Shown piece by piece: positions 1 through 12,107 of a DNA stretch of 64,000 nucleotides (position 1 is its first letter; every line of letters begins with the position of its first letter). Below the pieces are notes generated by a model. The model saw only the letters and a list, made by a program, of their open reading frames with translations. It made no database searches and was not told the origin of the DNA. The translations under genes were made by a program, and so were the position numbers. Location of the stretch: positions 64,311,501 through 64,375,500 of the forward strand of contig NC_069362.1 in NCBI RefSeq assembly GCF_021730395.1, given 5' to 3'. The stretch comes from Mercenaria mercenaria. Lineage: Eukaryota; Mollusca; Bivalvia; Venerida; Veneridae.

Positions 1-499
1 TTGTATAATAATGAGGTGAATATTACCTTGGTCAGGTCCATAGACTTAAGATATTCACCGATATTATCGTGCAGTAAGTGTGAGTTTATTAAAAAAAATA
101 GTTGCTCGTAAGAATATCACTTTTTGCGATGAATATCACTTTCTCTGGACCTGCATGTGACCAGTCACAAGCTGAATTTACGAGTCATAAAATAATATGA
201 CTGTTGAACTGAAAGGAACTATAGTTCTTTATGCAGGAAAGCACTTTAATTTTGTAATCTAAATATCCTTGGGGAAATGACATAGCTATTTTCCTCTAAT
301 ACGGACATAGTTTATGACATCCAGCCGGAGTAATTACGACATGAATAATAGATAAACTGCTAGTTTCCGAATATATAGTTCTCATGATATTTACAATTAC
401 CTTTTGGCTTATATTATTTCTTCTCTAGTAACGTAAGAGTGAATGTGATGAAAACAAGTTTTGACGACGGTCATGTTTTAATGGAGAAGGAATATGAAG
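1..499. other. AT-rich non-coding stretch with a weak palindrome
   Basis: No coding signal is seen. Around 25-165 a short motif (GGTCAGGTCCA near 31, TGGACCTGC near 136) recurs in inverted order, and the phrase GAATATCAC occurs twice near 112 and 128. This may be the edge of a decayed foldback element, but the match is too weak to define ends. Confidence 0.3.
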
Positions 500-736
500 T
501 GAGCCGCACCATGAGAAAACCAACATAGTGGGTTTGCGACCAGCATGGATCCAGATCAGCCTGCGCATCCGCGCAGTCTGGTCAGGATCCATGCTGTTCG
601 CTAACAGTTTCTTCAATTCCAATAGGCTTTAAAAGCGAACAGCATGGATCCTGACCAGACTGCGCGGATGCGCAGGCTGGTCTGGATCCATGCTGGTCGC
701 AAACCCACTATGTTGGTTTTCTCATGGCACGGCTCA
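500..736. mobile_element. Foldback MITE, copy 1 (about 102 bp arms)
   Basis: Arms at 501-602 and 634-735 are near-perfect inverted complements, separated by about 31 bp of spacer. The ends read GAGCCGCACCATGAGAAAAC and the complement of GAGCCGTGCCATGAGAAAAC. A second copy lies at 5361-5597 with its spacer in the opposite orientation. No transposase is inside, so it is non-autonomous; short ORFs across it are by-products of the palindrome. The family of the mobilising transposase is unknown, and no clear target duplication is visible. Confidence 0.85.
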
Positions 737-924
737 AGTGTGTCACGAATATAGCTCTACTGTGCTTAGCATATATAAAATGGCAAAGAAGTATCAAAAC
801 AGCAAGAGAAACAGACATCTTACAGAGGAAGGTAATTCAAAGTCGCATGGTGAGACAAAGTAGGAATCCAGTAACAGATACTTACCTGTGCTTGTTTCTC
901 CTCCTGAAGATACAACCCTTTGAA

Positions 925-1050
925 TACTGAGTGCCAAGTAAGGGAACTACCAGTCCCATTTTTAACATATCTGGTATGACCTGGTTACGGATCAAACCCC
1001 CCGAACTTCCGCACTCAAAGCGGACACTCTATCATTGCTATTGAGGCGGT
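925..1050 (-). mobile_element. Degenerate tRNA-derived SINE fragment
   Basis: On the minus strand this matches the 5' half of the better-preserved SINE at 15471-15787: the tRNA-like head with a decayed B box (near 985-997), then the conserved body with the GGTATGAC motif near 971. It has several substitutions and lacks the 3' body and tail. It is an old 5' fragment. Confidence 0.65.
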
Positions 1051-2714
1051 GTAGAACGAAAAGAGAATATCAGAAAGAAAATTGAAGACATATTTTCTAT
1101 AGAAAAAACTTAGTCAATAATTCTACTATCAATACAGTGTACATATGATTATACTGACCCTAAGAACCACCATTATTCATACATTCGTGCGACAAATTTC
1201 ACGTTCGACCATACAACCCCGCTTCGTAATAACTGATAGGGCGACCACAACACTAATGTATTAATAAGTATAAGACCAAGACCACAAACTGACAAGAATG
1301 CAGAGCTATGACGGTGACATCTTCTAGGGTAGGTTGGATAAGAACTTCCACAGAATTTAATAAGAAATAAAGTGCAATCTGAAAGGTAGCCATGCAGCCC
1401 TGCCGCTGCATTTTATAATGTAACAGAATTGAAAATAGTAATCGAAGAAGCTTTGCACTATTAAACTCTCTTAAGTAACTGCAAAGGCTCTGTCTGCAGA
1501 AATTTCAACTTACATTACATTCTGTTTCATCTCATTCCAAGTTTTACCAGGGACAAAGTATGTACACAGTGAAATGATTTAATAGTTTTCCCCTGAATAC
1601 CTGACATCCCTCCAACCTGAACGAATTTTGCAGTCCCGAAATTTGGCCTTCTTATTTCGCTAAGACAGTAACCATGTAAAAAGGAATCCCTCTATTTTGG
1701 AAACCCAAACACATTTCTCAGACCAAACTCTGTCAACACAAACTTTATCCTTAAAACAACAATTTTCAACGCAATCAGAATTTTGACAATTGTCTTTTAT
1801 CATGATAACGAGAATTACGTTTATTTGGTATCATATATCTACAAGAATTATAATACTTAGTAATAACTAAATCTATGTAATGTAGCAAACACTTCACCGA
1901 CAAAATCCCTCTAAACCGTTAACTATTCAAAACAAAACTTTAACTCTGGTCCTGGTGTATCAAGTTTTGTCATCAATATATTGCCTAGTCCGGTTTTTAA
2001 GTTATCATGTCCTGACAAAACAAAAGGATGTACTTATAAAATTTAAAGGTAGAGTTTGGTTTTTTCACTTTACAGTCCATTCAACTGCCCATGTTTCACA
2101 AAATTCCCTCTGGTAGTTTTGAAGTTATCGGTAGCTAGTTTAAATAAATGCTGACGTGATAACTAATGTGTACGCCAAATCGTACATGTGTTGATTTGAA
2201 AAAAGACGAAAACATACATTGTAAAATGGAATCAAGTAGTGCCCACTATTTATCTATCTATTGACAACATTCCAGCCTCTCGTATAATTATTTGGCAGAC
2301 ATCAACAACATTTACTCCAATATCCTTGAATGTATTACAGCGTAACATACAGAAACAGACTGGTTCAAGGACTTTGCCAAGGTAAACAAAATTATATTGA
2401 TAATGTATGCATAACACAATAACTTCATAATAACTTTATAGCTTTATGATACATTTTACAGTACATCAACTGAATCCGTAACTGTATACATAAAATTTCT
2501 CAAATTTATTATGATTTCATTTTCTCAAAATTGAGCGTCTTAAATTAAGATCAAATCGTACGAATGATTGTATCAGAGAAGCAAAATAGCTTGCGAAATA
2601 AAGCACGAGTAACTGGCGACAAAACATTGACACGTTGAGATCTTGTACTTGTAAATTTAAATCTGTACCAATTTAAATATGAATTAAATCAAGATGAATA
2701 CCGTCCCGAAGAAC
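1051..2714. other. Unique-looking AT-rich intergenic sequence
   Basis: No ORF with a recognisable domain, RNA gene or inverted repeat is seen. The sequence is AT-rich with short homopolymer runs. Confidence 0.5.
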
Positions 2715-2715
2715 C

Positions 2716-2751
<36 letters not shown>

Positions 2752-2784
2752 AATAATAATAATAATAATAGTAATAATAATGAT
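2715..2784. repeat. GAT/AAT trinucleotide microsatellite
   Basis: About ten GAT units pass directly into about ten AAT units with one interruption. The switch of unit inside one tract suggests a point change amplified by slippage. Confidence 0.95.
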
Positions 2785-3809
2785 AAAGAAGTTTTCAACG
2801 AAGAAACACATTCGACCTAGTCCCGAAGATAAAAATCGTGCATAACGTCAGGTAAGACGCCAGCAGTGATGGTTTTATGATGTTGTCTTGAGTAATCGTC
2901 GATTAGTCAACAATAGTGGGCTAGCCAAGAAAAATATACAAACAAAATGATATTTCAATGCTGGGTCATCTTTACGTGTAGTACTAATAATTGCATTATA
3001 TTAGACCATTATTACACATATCTGAGTAGGCATTGAAACTAAAAATACAAAGTTCAAGTAAGCACTATCAGTTTTAGATATATTATTATGTTTAGCTAAT
3101 TGCATGAAATTACACAGTCTGAAGAAAGTATTTAAAATATCGTTTTACGAAAAAAGTTATTTGAGCTAAAAACATCCTGGGTAATTATCAGGAAAAAATG
3201 GTGACCACTCGGCTAAAACTTTATTGTAGGCTTAGGTGACTATGTACATAGTATCTCATGCAAACCATGCACTTTTTATCTGTAGGCATGAAAAAAGCAT
3301 CATAATTACTGCAACAGTCAGCAGTTTGTAAAGAAAAATATATAAATTTAAAATCTTTTAATGCCCTAAGGAAAGTGTGACATTTTGGTTGTGAAATTTG
3401 TCAACTAACTGACGATTTTTAATAAAAGTTAAAACCCATAGAATTTCACAAGGTAAAACAATCTCTGCTACCAATATAATTGTATGCGTCAAAGCATGGG
3501 GAAAATATCTAGAAATATGAGAAAATCAAAGAAAACAATTCAGAACTGTTAGATGTATGACTGTGTTATCATGTATAGCAGGCAACAAAGATAGCTTACT
3601 TTTTCATTGCATTGACATCACAAGCATATGATAATGTTTGACAAACGGTGTTCGCTCATCAACAATCACTCTATAACAAGATTGTTTCCCTTGTGTAAAG
3701 AGGGCTTAGGGTAGGTCTCTAATCGGAGTAAATAAATAGAATGCCCCTATGACGTTATTTTGTAGTTGTCGTCCAGTTTTATTTACTGAGACAAGAAATA
3801 ATTACTAAA
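2785..3809. other. Non-coding AT-rich sequence
   Basis: No supportable gene or repeat is seen in this stretch. Confidence 0.45.
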
Positions 3810-4075
3810 ATAATTGATATTACAAGGCAATCATTCCCATGCAGAAATACCAGACACTGTTTAGATAAGAAGATTACAGAAATGATGGCAATATTAACTC
3901 AAAACCGTCTGATTATTATCATTTGCAAAGTAGTGTTCAACTTGGCATTTTTTAGTTGTAGACTGGAGACATTCACAACGTGGAGCAGTGCGATCAATAC
4001 GCTCTAAAGCCGAATGCTGTGCTGTTTAAAAGTATTGAAACAGTTCAATCCGTGCCCATAAGTACAGACTGAAAC
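3810..4075 (+). repeat. Diverged dispersed repeat (partner near 14838-15060)
   Basis: Collinear words are shared with 14838-15060: the CCAnACACTGTT motif, then GGCAAnATTAnCTCAAA, then ATTATCnTTTGCA, then a later TTGAAACAGTT and ACAGACT. I judge identity near 70% by eye, so this is an old pair of the same orientation. No coding capacity or terminal repeats are seen. Confidence 0.4.
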
Positions 4076-4201
4076 TAATGGTATTTTTATATTTCAAGAT
4101 GACTCAATCGTATAAAATGAGTTTCACGATTCATGTCAGCATTGCTAATAAGATATTAGATCTAGCTGAGTATTGTTATAGCGCCCCGACAATCGTTATT
4201 G

Positions 4202-4583
4202 TATGGTGGCTGATTTCTGCCATCTCGTTCTGGCGTGTTGGCGCGTTTGCAGGGCGCCAGAACGCCAGGACGCCAGAACGACAAATGCCTTGTTTGTCGT
4301 CTTGGCGCGTATAATTGTCGTCCTGGCGTCCTGGCGTTCTGGCGCCCTACGATCGCGCCAACACGCCAGAACGAGATGGCAGAAATCAGCCACCATACAA
4401 CACGCTAAATTGGGAAGTTGTCGTCCTGGCGTTCTGGCGTCTTAGCGCGTTTGCAGGGCACCAAGACGCCAACACGCCAGGACGACAATTATACGCGCCA
4501 AGACGACAAAATCCATATTTGTCGTTTTGGCGCGTTCACTTGTCGTCTTGGCAGAACGAGATGGCAGAAATCAGCCACCATAT
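4202..4583. mobile_element. Foldback element built of GTCGTCCTGGCG words
   Basis: It begins with ATGGTGGCTGATTTCTGCC and ends with the inverted complement near 4555-4583. The same inverted end also occurs in the middle (about 4366-4398), so a basic unit of about 197 bp has been followed by a second, left-truncated unit. The interior is made of short GC-rich words (TGGCGTTCTGGCG, GACGCCAGAACG) in both orientations. The overlapping ORFs here are artefacts of this word structure. A similar but distinct element lies at 43620-43925. Confidence 0.75.
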
Positions 4584-5227
4584 TATTGCGTCTCACTAAA
4601 CTTTGTCAATCCGGCTTTCAGAATGTTCTTTGTACATCACTTCCATGGAATGCCCCAACCCTTCCCTTAATTCGCCAGTACGCCCGCCAGTTTGAAGCGA
4701 AACTGTCAGTTTACGAGATAGTGCAATTCGTCTTGCATGACACTAGCCGCCTTTTAAGGCAAACAGTTTTTGCCAAATAAACTAAAACATCTCTAAAGCT
4801 ACTGTCCGGACAAGAGCTTGCGGGTTCCTTTAGCACCACACCCCATTTTTGAGATAGGGAATGGGGCTTGAAAGAGACACACTGTCTCACTGAGATAACA
4901 TTTCTGTCAAATAAAATAATATTGCACCATAAATGCACAGTTATAATCTAGACAAGTTCGGAACGTTCTTACTGGGTATTTCTTTTGTTATAAAATACCC
5001 AACAAGCGACAAAGTATCCAATAAGCAGTACGAAATTAGTAGAACTTACCATTACCTTTTGTCCTCAGTACAAAACAAAATATTCCCTTGTTGCTCACAC
5101 CGAACAGCCATTTAGCCGACAAGATATCTTTTCATTTAAATCATGCGTGCAATCTCCAAATTGACTTGTATCTATGTACAAAGTTTCATGAAAACATATA
5201 TTGTACCTTTAAATGTGCATCTTGTGT

Positions 5228-5345
5228 GAGTGGCGTTCCGGAAGGCGAAAGTTGGGCGCTATAATGACTTTCGTTGGGGCAAACTAACGTTTGGTGGAGC
5301 GACGTTTATCGCGGGGTCGACGTTTTGTGGGGCGACAGAACGATG
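5228..5345. repeat. Short GC-rich word repeat
   Basis: Variants of the word GGGGCGACGTTT recur several times (for example near 5277, 5297, 5314 and 5330). It lies directly beside the second foldback MITE. It is too short and irregular to assign. Confidence 0.4.
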
Positions 5346-5360
5346 TAAGCAGCCATCATT

Positions 5361-5597
5361 TGAGCCGTGCCATGAGAAAACCAACATAGTGGGTTTGCGA
5401 CCAGCATGGATCCAGACCAGCCTGCGCGGATGCGCAGTCTGGTCAGGCTCCATGCTGTTCGCTTTTAAAGCCTATTGGAATTGGAGAAACTGTTAGCGAA
5501 CAGCATGGATCCTGACCAGGCTGCGCGGATGCACAGGCTGGTCTGGATCCATGCTGGTCGCAAAGCCACTATGTTGGTTTTCTCATGGCACGGCTCA
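5361..5597. mobile_element. Foldback MITE, copy 2
   Basis: Same family as 500-736: arms at about 5362-5466 and 5494-5597, ends TGAGCCGTGCCATGAG and its complement. The central spacer is inverted relative to copy 1, so the two insertions lie in opposite orientations. Copy 2 has better-preserved ends. Confidence 0.85.
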
Positions 5598-5599
5598 TT

Positions 5600-7743
5600 T
5601 ATTAGAAATTGAAAACTATCTATTTTTCTGACTATCTTACGTATCTGTCTATACCTATGTAATAAATGAACTATTACATAAAGAATGCATCTCCTGAAAT
5701 ATTTAAAGACCAGTTTAGCTTCAGGTTAAATTGAAATTAAAGCCATCAGATCATGCTATTTTGAAGAGTCTCTGTAGAGCCGGTGTGTGTTCACGTCCCC
5801 CATAAATGACAATAAATTGCTGATGGTTCAAACTGATGAATGACAATGCAACTACTAACATAGTAAAATATAGACTCTTGATCGAGTTATCAGACAGTGT
5901 ACTGTTTATTTTGGTAAATATTTTGTATCAAGGAAGTTATTTTTTCTCATTTACATTATCTAGATTACATGCGGAAAAAAGGCGATCACACTCTGATATA
6001 ACACTAACTTGTCAAAAAGCCCTGGTATTTCCCATGTTACGTGACTTTGACAATCTGTTCAACAATTTAGTCAAATACAAGTAATAATATCGTTCCATTT
6101 TCAAGTTTATAAGCAAAACACGAATCAAATATAAGCAATAGTTTATGACAGTTTTTAAGTATTTAAAACGTGAACTATTTCTTTTGAATTCAATATCATT
6201 GCTAGTTTTAAATTTGCATTTGATAAATGTTATTTTGCCAATTCGTTTCCTATTTGCGGTACGCCGTTTCGCTTCTGGCAACCGGCCTGGCATTCGCTTG
6301 ACTTCCCGGCACTGACCGGGGCACTCCGGCGTACAGCCACATGCCGATAAAAATCATATATTTTCGCAATATATATTTGGATAAACATTTGGAAATTTGT
6401 GATTAATAAGGAAAGAAAAAAAAGAAAAAAAGATACCAAAAGAAAAAAATCGCTTATTTGGAACAGGCCACAATAGAAAATCATATCAAATTAGAAGTTT
6501 GTCAATTTTCTCTTGCAGGACACGTGGCCGGCGTTCCGAAGAAATCCATTACTTGATCAAAATCTGATTAATCACCTTTAAAAATGAGATTTGTTGCACA
6601 CCATAGACTGGTGTTTCATATCTGCCACTTACCATTCCAAGGCGGTGCCCAACTGTGTTCTTTTATTTGGTTGTTTAATTGTGTTTCTTTGTGTATGTTT
6701 GTTTTGGTTTAAATGTCAGTCATTTATACATCCATACATGTACTGGCATAGACTTGTCGCGTTCTTGGAGCGTGGCTTTCCCTGTATGACCTGTTACTTA
6801 CTCATACCACACATATATACACCTGTTTGTACTTAGAACTGAAATTCTTGGATCATTTATTAAAGCATGCCTGATTGTTATTTTACTTTAAAATATTCGT
6901 ACCGTAGCATACTTATCACAGAACTCTGTAATACCACACCCAAGAATAGTCTCTGAAGCTAGTTTTACCAGATCGGCCTTTTTATCTTCGCATTCCAGTT
7001 TTTTTTTCTTTTATAATTTACATACTTTGTCTGATAAACTGAACTTTTAATTTCTTCTTTGAACATTTGCATTATTCCAGTTGTAGTCAATGTAGTACTA
7101 AAGATAACATATGGAACCTCTATTAAAATAACTGTAGCCTAGAATGGTGCTTTCTCTTCTTGAAAACCTAAATTAGCACTTTGGTTATGATATGACCTTT
7201 CTGTTGTGATAATAAGCAAATAGTATAACATATAGTCAATTAATTATTTACGACTATTAGTTTCATATCTATCAGTACTTTTTAACAGTTCTTTGATGGC
7301 ACGATCTCAGATGGAAACGTTTGGCACACAATATGGTCTTATTCTGGCAGCCTTTAACTTTTAATAGCAATTTAATGCATGAAAACGCCAGCCTACTGGC
7401 TTTAAATGACCTATTTATTGGTTTGGCTGTATGTACTGAAAGTTTCTAACTGACAGGTAGAGAAAAACAAGCCTCATGACTGTAAAATAACATAGGATAA
7501 TGCCAAGCCTGGGTTCCAGTCTGTCGATTTTTCGTGTGCTCCTGTTCGGCAAATCGACACTGATACTACCAAAAACTAAACGGCCAGTAACAGCGACTTG
7601 CTCAATACTTATGAAATAGCGCGTATGTTATGAAAAAGCAAATAAATATCAGGCTAGATAATGCCCTGAGGTCTTTTGTTTTGGTTGTAAGTAAATCAAG
7701 ATCAGTATCGCGGAGATCGGAGTTTTCCGATAATATACTTCTT
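5600..7743. other. Non-coding stretch
   Basis: No ORF here shows a recognisable domain. A short GC-richer patch at about 6255-6340 has 8 bp inverted ends (GTACGCCG / CGGCGTAC), too short to call an element. The rest is AT-rich and unassigned. Confidence 0.4.
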
Positions 7744-7915
7744 TAGAAAATCTGATATGCTAGAAAATGTCGAAAAAAAACATTATAAAGTAAGTGGATT
7801 TTATATGAAATAAAGAACAGCCATGCTTAGTGGTGTTCAACCTATATAATTTATAAAGTAAGTGGATTTTATATGAAATAAAGAACGGCCAGGCTTAGTG
7901 GTGTTCAGCCTATAA
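7744..7915 (+). repeat. Tandemly doubled repeat, related copy at 26090-26195
   Basis: A unit of about 68 bp containing AAGTAAGTGGATTTTATATG and ending TGGTGTTCAGCCTATA occurs twice in a row (about 7785-7850 and 7852-7916). The upstream flank AATCTGATATGCTAGAAAAT (7748-7768) and a single unit recur at 26097-26195 inside gene A's intron. This is a dispersed repeat of unknown class. Confidence 0.65.
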
Positions 7916-8461
7916 AAAGCAGGTATCCATTCGCACAGAAGTGTTCCACGAAAGACAAATTGATGAATTATGAAAGTTATTGATTTCTCGTAGACACCCG
8001 AAAGTCAGTTATCAGTGATACCAGAGATCAATAAGTAGGTTGAATCAATATTGTTTCTGAGTGGCAGGTCTTGTAGTGCTAAAAACATGTACATTTGAAG
8101 TTAACAAAACATGTTCCATAATCGTCATTTTAAACTGCTAAAAGTTGATAGGGACGAAGGACGGGAGATCCTGACTCAGAGTGTCTGCGGTTTTAAGCAA
8201 TATCTCTTGAACAAATATGTCCATCGAATAATGCCGGGGGGTTGAATAACACAAATGCTTTCCAATAAATTTTGTATCATATCGGTATTTGTTTATCATT
8301 AACATCATGCTACATAAAGCGTCGTATTACCATACTAATTACATCGTTATGATATATAATCAATTAGTCTAAATTGTTCCCGATCCAGCAAACACACAAG
8401 TATTTGCTGGTCTAGTAATAGAAAAAAAAGAGAAAAAGAGAACCACTGGCAGTCTACAACT

Positions 8462-9979
8462 TTAAGGAGGTAGGTTACCTTCATATTTGTATGTGCGCAT
8501 GTCCAACCGGAAGCTAATGTGACGATTTACGACGAAGTTTACGACAAACTAAATGTGTTTGTATATTCATTCTTCTGAAAACAAATCATGAATTTGTCTT
8601 CGATCTGATGCTTTATGGTTTAATAATGCAGAAATAATGAATAAATTGCCGCAGAAACGCTTCAAAACAATGTTGCCTTAAAATGACGCCATTGACGTCA
8701 TGACGTTACGTGTCAGTTACCGCGCAAAATTAATAGCTTTTATCTTGAAAGTACGTAATTCTGTACATTTTCTTTATTTTAACTATTTTCAAATAACCAT
8801 TATTTGCTGAAATATTTTTTATGAGTCTTTTGGTCTGAATAATAATCAATATTTTGCTTCTTTTATGTAGTTATACTGAAATGTTACGCGGAATGTAAGA
8901 AAATGGATGATGGCAACCAATGTTATTTGGAATATAGTTAGGTGAAAGGTTACTTGTTACGGCCATTTTCAAATAAAAAGTCTAGCAGTTTGATTTGTAA
9001 TACCTATTTTTCAGGTTCCATTGATAATTTGTTACTTACATACTAAAACTAAGATCTAAAATTGTTCAAATTTCAGTAGAAAATTGTGGTTTCTTGAATT
9101 GATTTGATGTTACCATGGAAACGAAGCCCGTGACCTATGTATCTAAATGTAAAATTCAAAAGCGTTGACACTGGTCTATTTAAGAAACACAGCCTCGGCT
9201 TTTTATTTTCATTTCAACAATATTCATGAGAATAATAGCAGCACGCTGAACGATTTTTCCATGAAAAATGGCAGACGAGGGGTACTGCTGTACGTATTCT
9301 AAGCTGTGAAATTTGTTTGAATAAATGCAAATAACACGAAAATGTAACCTACGTTAGAAATAATATGTTTTAAAACTACATCAACTAGAAAGATAATCTT
9401 ATTCAATATTTTTTTAAAGAAATTACGATTAACAGCAAGATATAAGCTATTTTAAACATCTCTGTTGCCATGGTTACTTTAAAATTTAAGAAAAATAGGG
9501 TACCATGTAAAGGGCTTGGTATTTTGCTAATAATATTACCCAAATATTTCATGTTGGTCATTAACAGAATGGCACTGAAGCCGTCGAAAACCTCTATTTT
9601 CATACATAGTTGTTTAAAAATGAGAGAAAATGCGTTACCATGGAAACACGAGCCCCGCGACATATACATTTTAAGCTTATATTAGAAAGATAACGTGTAT
9701 ACCAGTAAAATTATCAATTATGCAGATTTCTACGGATATCAATGAAACTAAATTACACTGAAAAGTGTTAAATATCCGTATTTTCCTTCTTCTTTCAATA
9801 TGAAATACCTTTGGAGGGTCATGTTCTTCAAACCTGGATAAAAATTGAACTTGAAGGGACAGAGACAAACGAAATTGAGATTGTAGCAGTTAAAACTTCA
9901 TATTACACGAAATACAAAATCATGCTGCGGTTCAATTAATTTGAATTTACCCTTGTAACAAGGTATCCTACCTCCTTAA
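8462..9979. mobile_element. 1.5 kb TIR element flanked by TTAA
   Basis: TTAA at 8462-8465 is followed by GGAGGTAGGTTACC; at the other end GGTATCCTACCTCC is followed by TTAA at 9976-9979. The 14 bp inverted ends differ at one base. TTAA duplication is a hallmark of piggyBac-type transposition, though piggyBac ends usually start CCC, so the family is uncertain. Inside I see no recognisable transposase. The interior has two related blocks carrying GTTACCATGGAAAC (about 9110-9124 and 9634-9648). It is probably non-autonomous. Confidence 0.65.
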
Positions 9980-10097
9980 GTTACGATTTGAGGAGAATCA
10001 TGGACTTCAATTATGTTTTAAACCATCATAGGCAATATTAATGGTCACAAATCTGTTGCAAATGATGTAAAAATACGTTTTCGTGCAAAAATAAGCG

Positions 10098-10099
<2 letters not shown>

Positions 10100-10159
<60 letters not shown>
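10100..10159. repeat. (TA)n microsatellite
   Basis: An uninterrupted TA dinucleotide run of about 60 bp. Confidence 0.97.
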
Positions 10160-10162
<3 letters not shown>

Positions 10163-10879
10163 TTATTGCCTTTTTGATAGGTATCCTGAGATTTTGGACC
10201 AAATAAAGCTCATTTCTATCTCTATAATCTCAGAAAATCATCAAAATTAATAGACTTTATTTCGATTTCTTACCGACTGAATCATATTTCAGCTTCCAAG
10301 CAAAATCCAATTCAGATAACTTAAACGATCGCGAAAACATACAGTAATGACAAAATGACGACAGGGTATGAATTTAGGCATGTAAATCGACAATGAATGA
10401 TCTTAGTAAGTTTGCCACAGTTTATGTGTACTGAACATCTCGGTAGCGTTGGGGCTCAAATTCCCATCGATCACGACGAGAGGTGTGCAATAACCATGCG
10501 CAATACCTGCCCAGACCAAGACGGAACTTCCAACCTTTCGACTTAACGTTCATTTCTTCTACCCTGACAGTGCCGTAATTACTTTGATGCTGCTATGCGG
10601 CGTTACAAGGCACCTCGGTATTTGTTTAGCAAATTGCATTTTATACATTTAACAGATCTATGAAAATCACGATTTCTATTTTCACCCGGAGTAAAATAGA
10701 CAGATTTGATACCAATACCTGACCTGAATAGTCTTCTCTATGTTTTCCTAAAAGTGCATAGCTAAATCCAGCAGATGTAGTCTCATTAATTCTATATAGA
10801 ACTGAGTCGACACAGAAATTAATTTTGTAAATCGTTTATTTAAATCTTCTTTTTAGCTGTACTGTTGTAATACATATAA

Positions 10880-11530
10880 CAGGCAACCAGTGTGTACATT
10901 TGCATCTAAATTGCTCAGATATTTGTCGCAGTTGGCTTAAATTGCACCATTTTGTCTTGTATAATTTCAATATTTCTTGGTAAGGATTATTTAGATATTG
11001 GTAAGGACTCCGAACCCCTAGCTCTAATTTACTCCAATTATGCAAGAGAGTTGTGTATTCATTTTAACCTGATTTGCTCAGACTTTTTTCCGAGATGGCT
11101 AAAAATGCACCTTTTTGTCTTTTTGTGTCTAGTATAATTTCAAAATTCTCGGGGAAAGACCCTTGACCTCCATGTGAACTTGTGCTCTAATTTTGCAAGA
11201 GAGAATAGTGTGTGCATTTTAACCTTATTTTTCTAAGATATTTCTCTGACACGGATAAATGCACCCCGTTTTGTATTGTATAATTTCAAAAGTTCTTGGG
11301 GAGGACGGCTTTGAGTCCCAAACTCGTCTTGCACTCCCCTTATGCAGGCAAGTTTTGTGTACATTAAAATTTGATTTTCACAGATCCTTTTGTCGGAAAT
11401 GGCTTATAACGAACCATTTTGCATTGCAGAGTTCCCCTAAACCCCCACTCCTTTCTTTACTCCAATTGCTCAAGTCAGTAGGATATTCTTGTCAACCTGA
11501 TTTCCTCGGAATTTTTTAACTGAAAATGAC
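10880..11530 (+). repeat. Tandem array of about four 150-160 bp units
   Basis: Anchors such as TGCACCnTTTTGTnTTGTATA recur at about 10943, 11106, 11260 and (diverged) 11408, giving spacings of about 163, 154 and 148 bp. Each unit also carries a variant of AATTATGCAAGAGAGTTGTG and TTTTAACCTGATTT. The short ORFs are not conserved between units. The size resembles the tandem cores of other elements in this window. Confidence 0.75.
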
Positions 11531-11745
11531 ATGTAGAATTTCATCCCTGAAACCCAACTCAACATATGTCTTAATGAAGAAAAAAAGTTCAAATTTGATA
11601 ACGACCTATATAATTTCATTGTTTACCTAAGCCCAAGTATACATCGCTATTTCCCGAAAGATTCTGCCTCAGTGCTTTTACGTGTCTGGTTACGGCACTG
11701 TCTACGGTATACTCGAAGCTTGCCATCACTTCGATGAATGGACAA

Positions 11746-12031
11746 GCCCGCCCGCTTAGCTCAATAGGTAAGAGCGTTGGGCTACGGATCTCGGGGTCGC
11801 GAGTTCGATCCTCGGGCGGGGCGTATGTTCTCCGTGACTATTTGATGAACGACATTGTGTCTGATATCATTAGTCCTCCACCTCTGATTCATGTGGGGAA
11901 GTTGGCAGTTACTTGCGGAGAACAGGTTTGTACTGGTACAGAATCCAGGAACACTGGTTAGGTTAACTGCCCGCCTTTACATGACTGAAATACTGTTGAA
12001 AAACGGCGTTAAACCCAAAACAAACCAAACC
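11746..12031 (+). mobile_element. tRNA-derived SINE (tRNA-Arg-like head)
   Basis: The head at 11750-11823 has an A box (TAGCTCAATAGG), a D-arm, an anticodon-loop-like CTACGGA and a B box (GAGTTCGATCC), but the acceptor arms no longer pair, so it is not a working tRNA. The body runs to the conserved end GGCGTTAAACCC near 12007-12018, followed by a CAAAC-rich tail. A second copy with a collapsed head lies at 49500-49710. It would be transcribed by RNA polymerase III and depend on a LINE for mobility. Confidence 0.85.
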
Positions 12032-12107
12032 AAAATCTCGACTCGTCGGAGAAGAGAACGCTATTCCATTGATGCTTTAGCCAGCGATGATGTGAACTTG
12101 CCCAATT

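Noticed and set aside
425-622. 65-residue minus ORF and its partner at 5259-5453 as conserved small proteins
   Set aside because: Both are readings through the arms of the same foldback MITE, so their similarity reflects the repeat.
10880-11530. Satellite DNA of centromeric type
   Set aside because: Only about four diverged units are present, similar in size to tandem cores of dispersed elements in this window.
11750-11823. Functional tRNA-Arg gene
   Set aside because: A and B boxes are present but the acceptor stem does not pair and the conserved SINE body follows.
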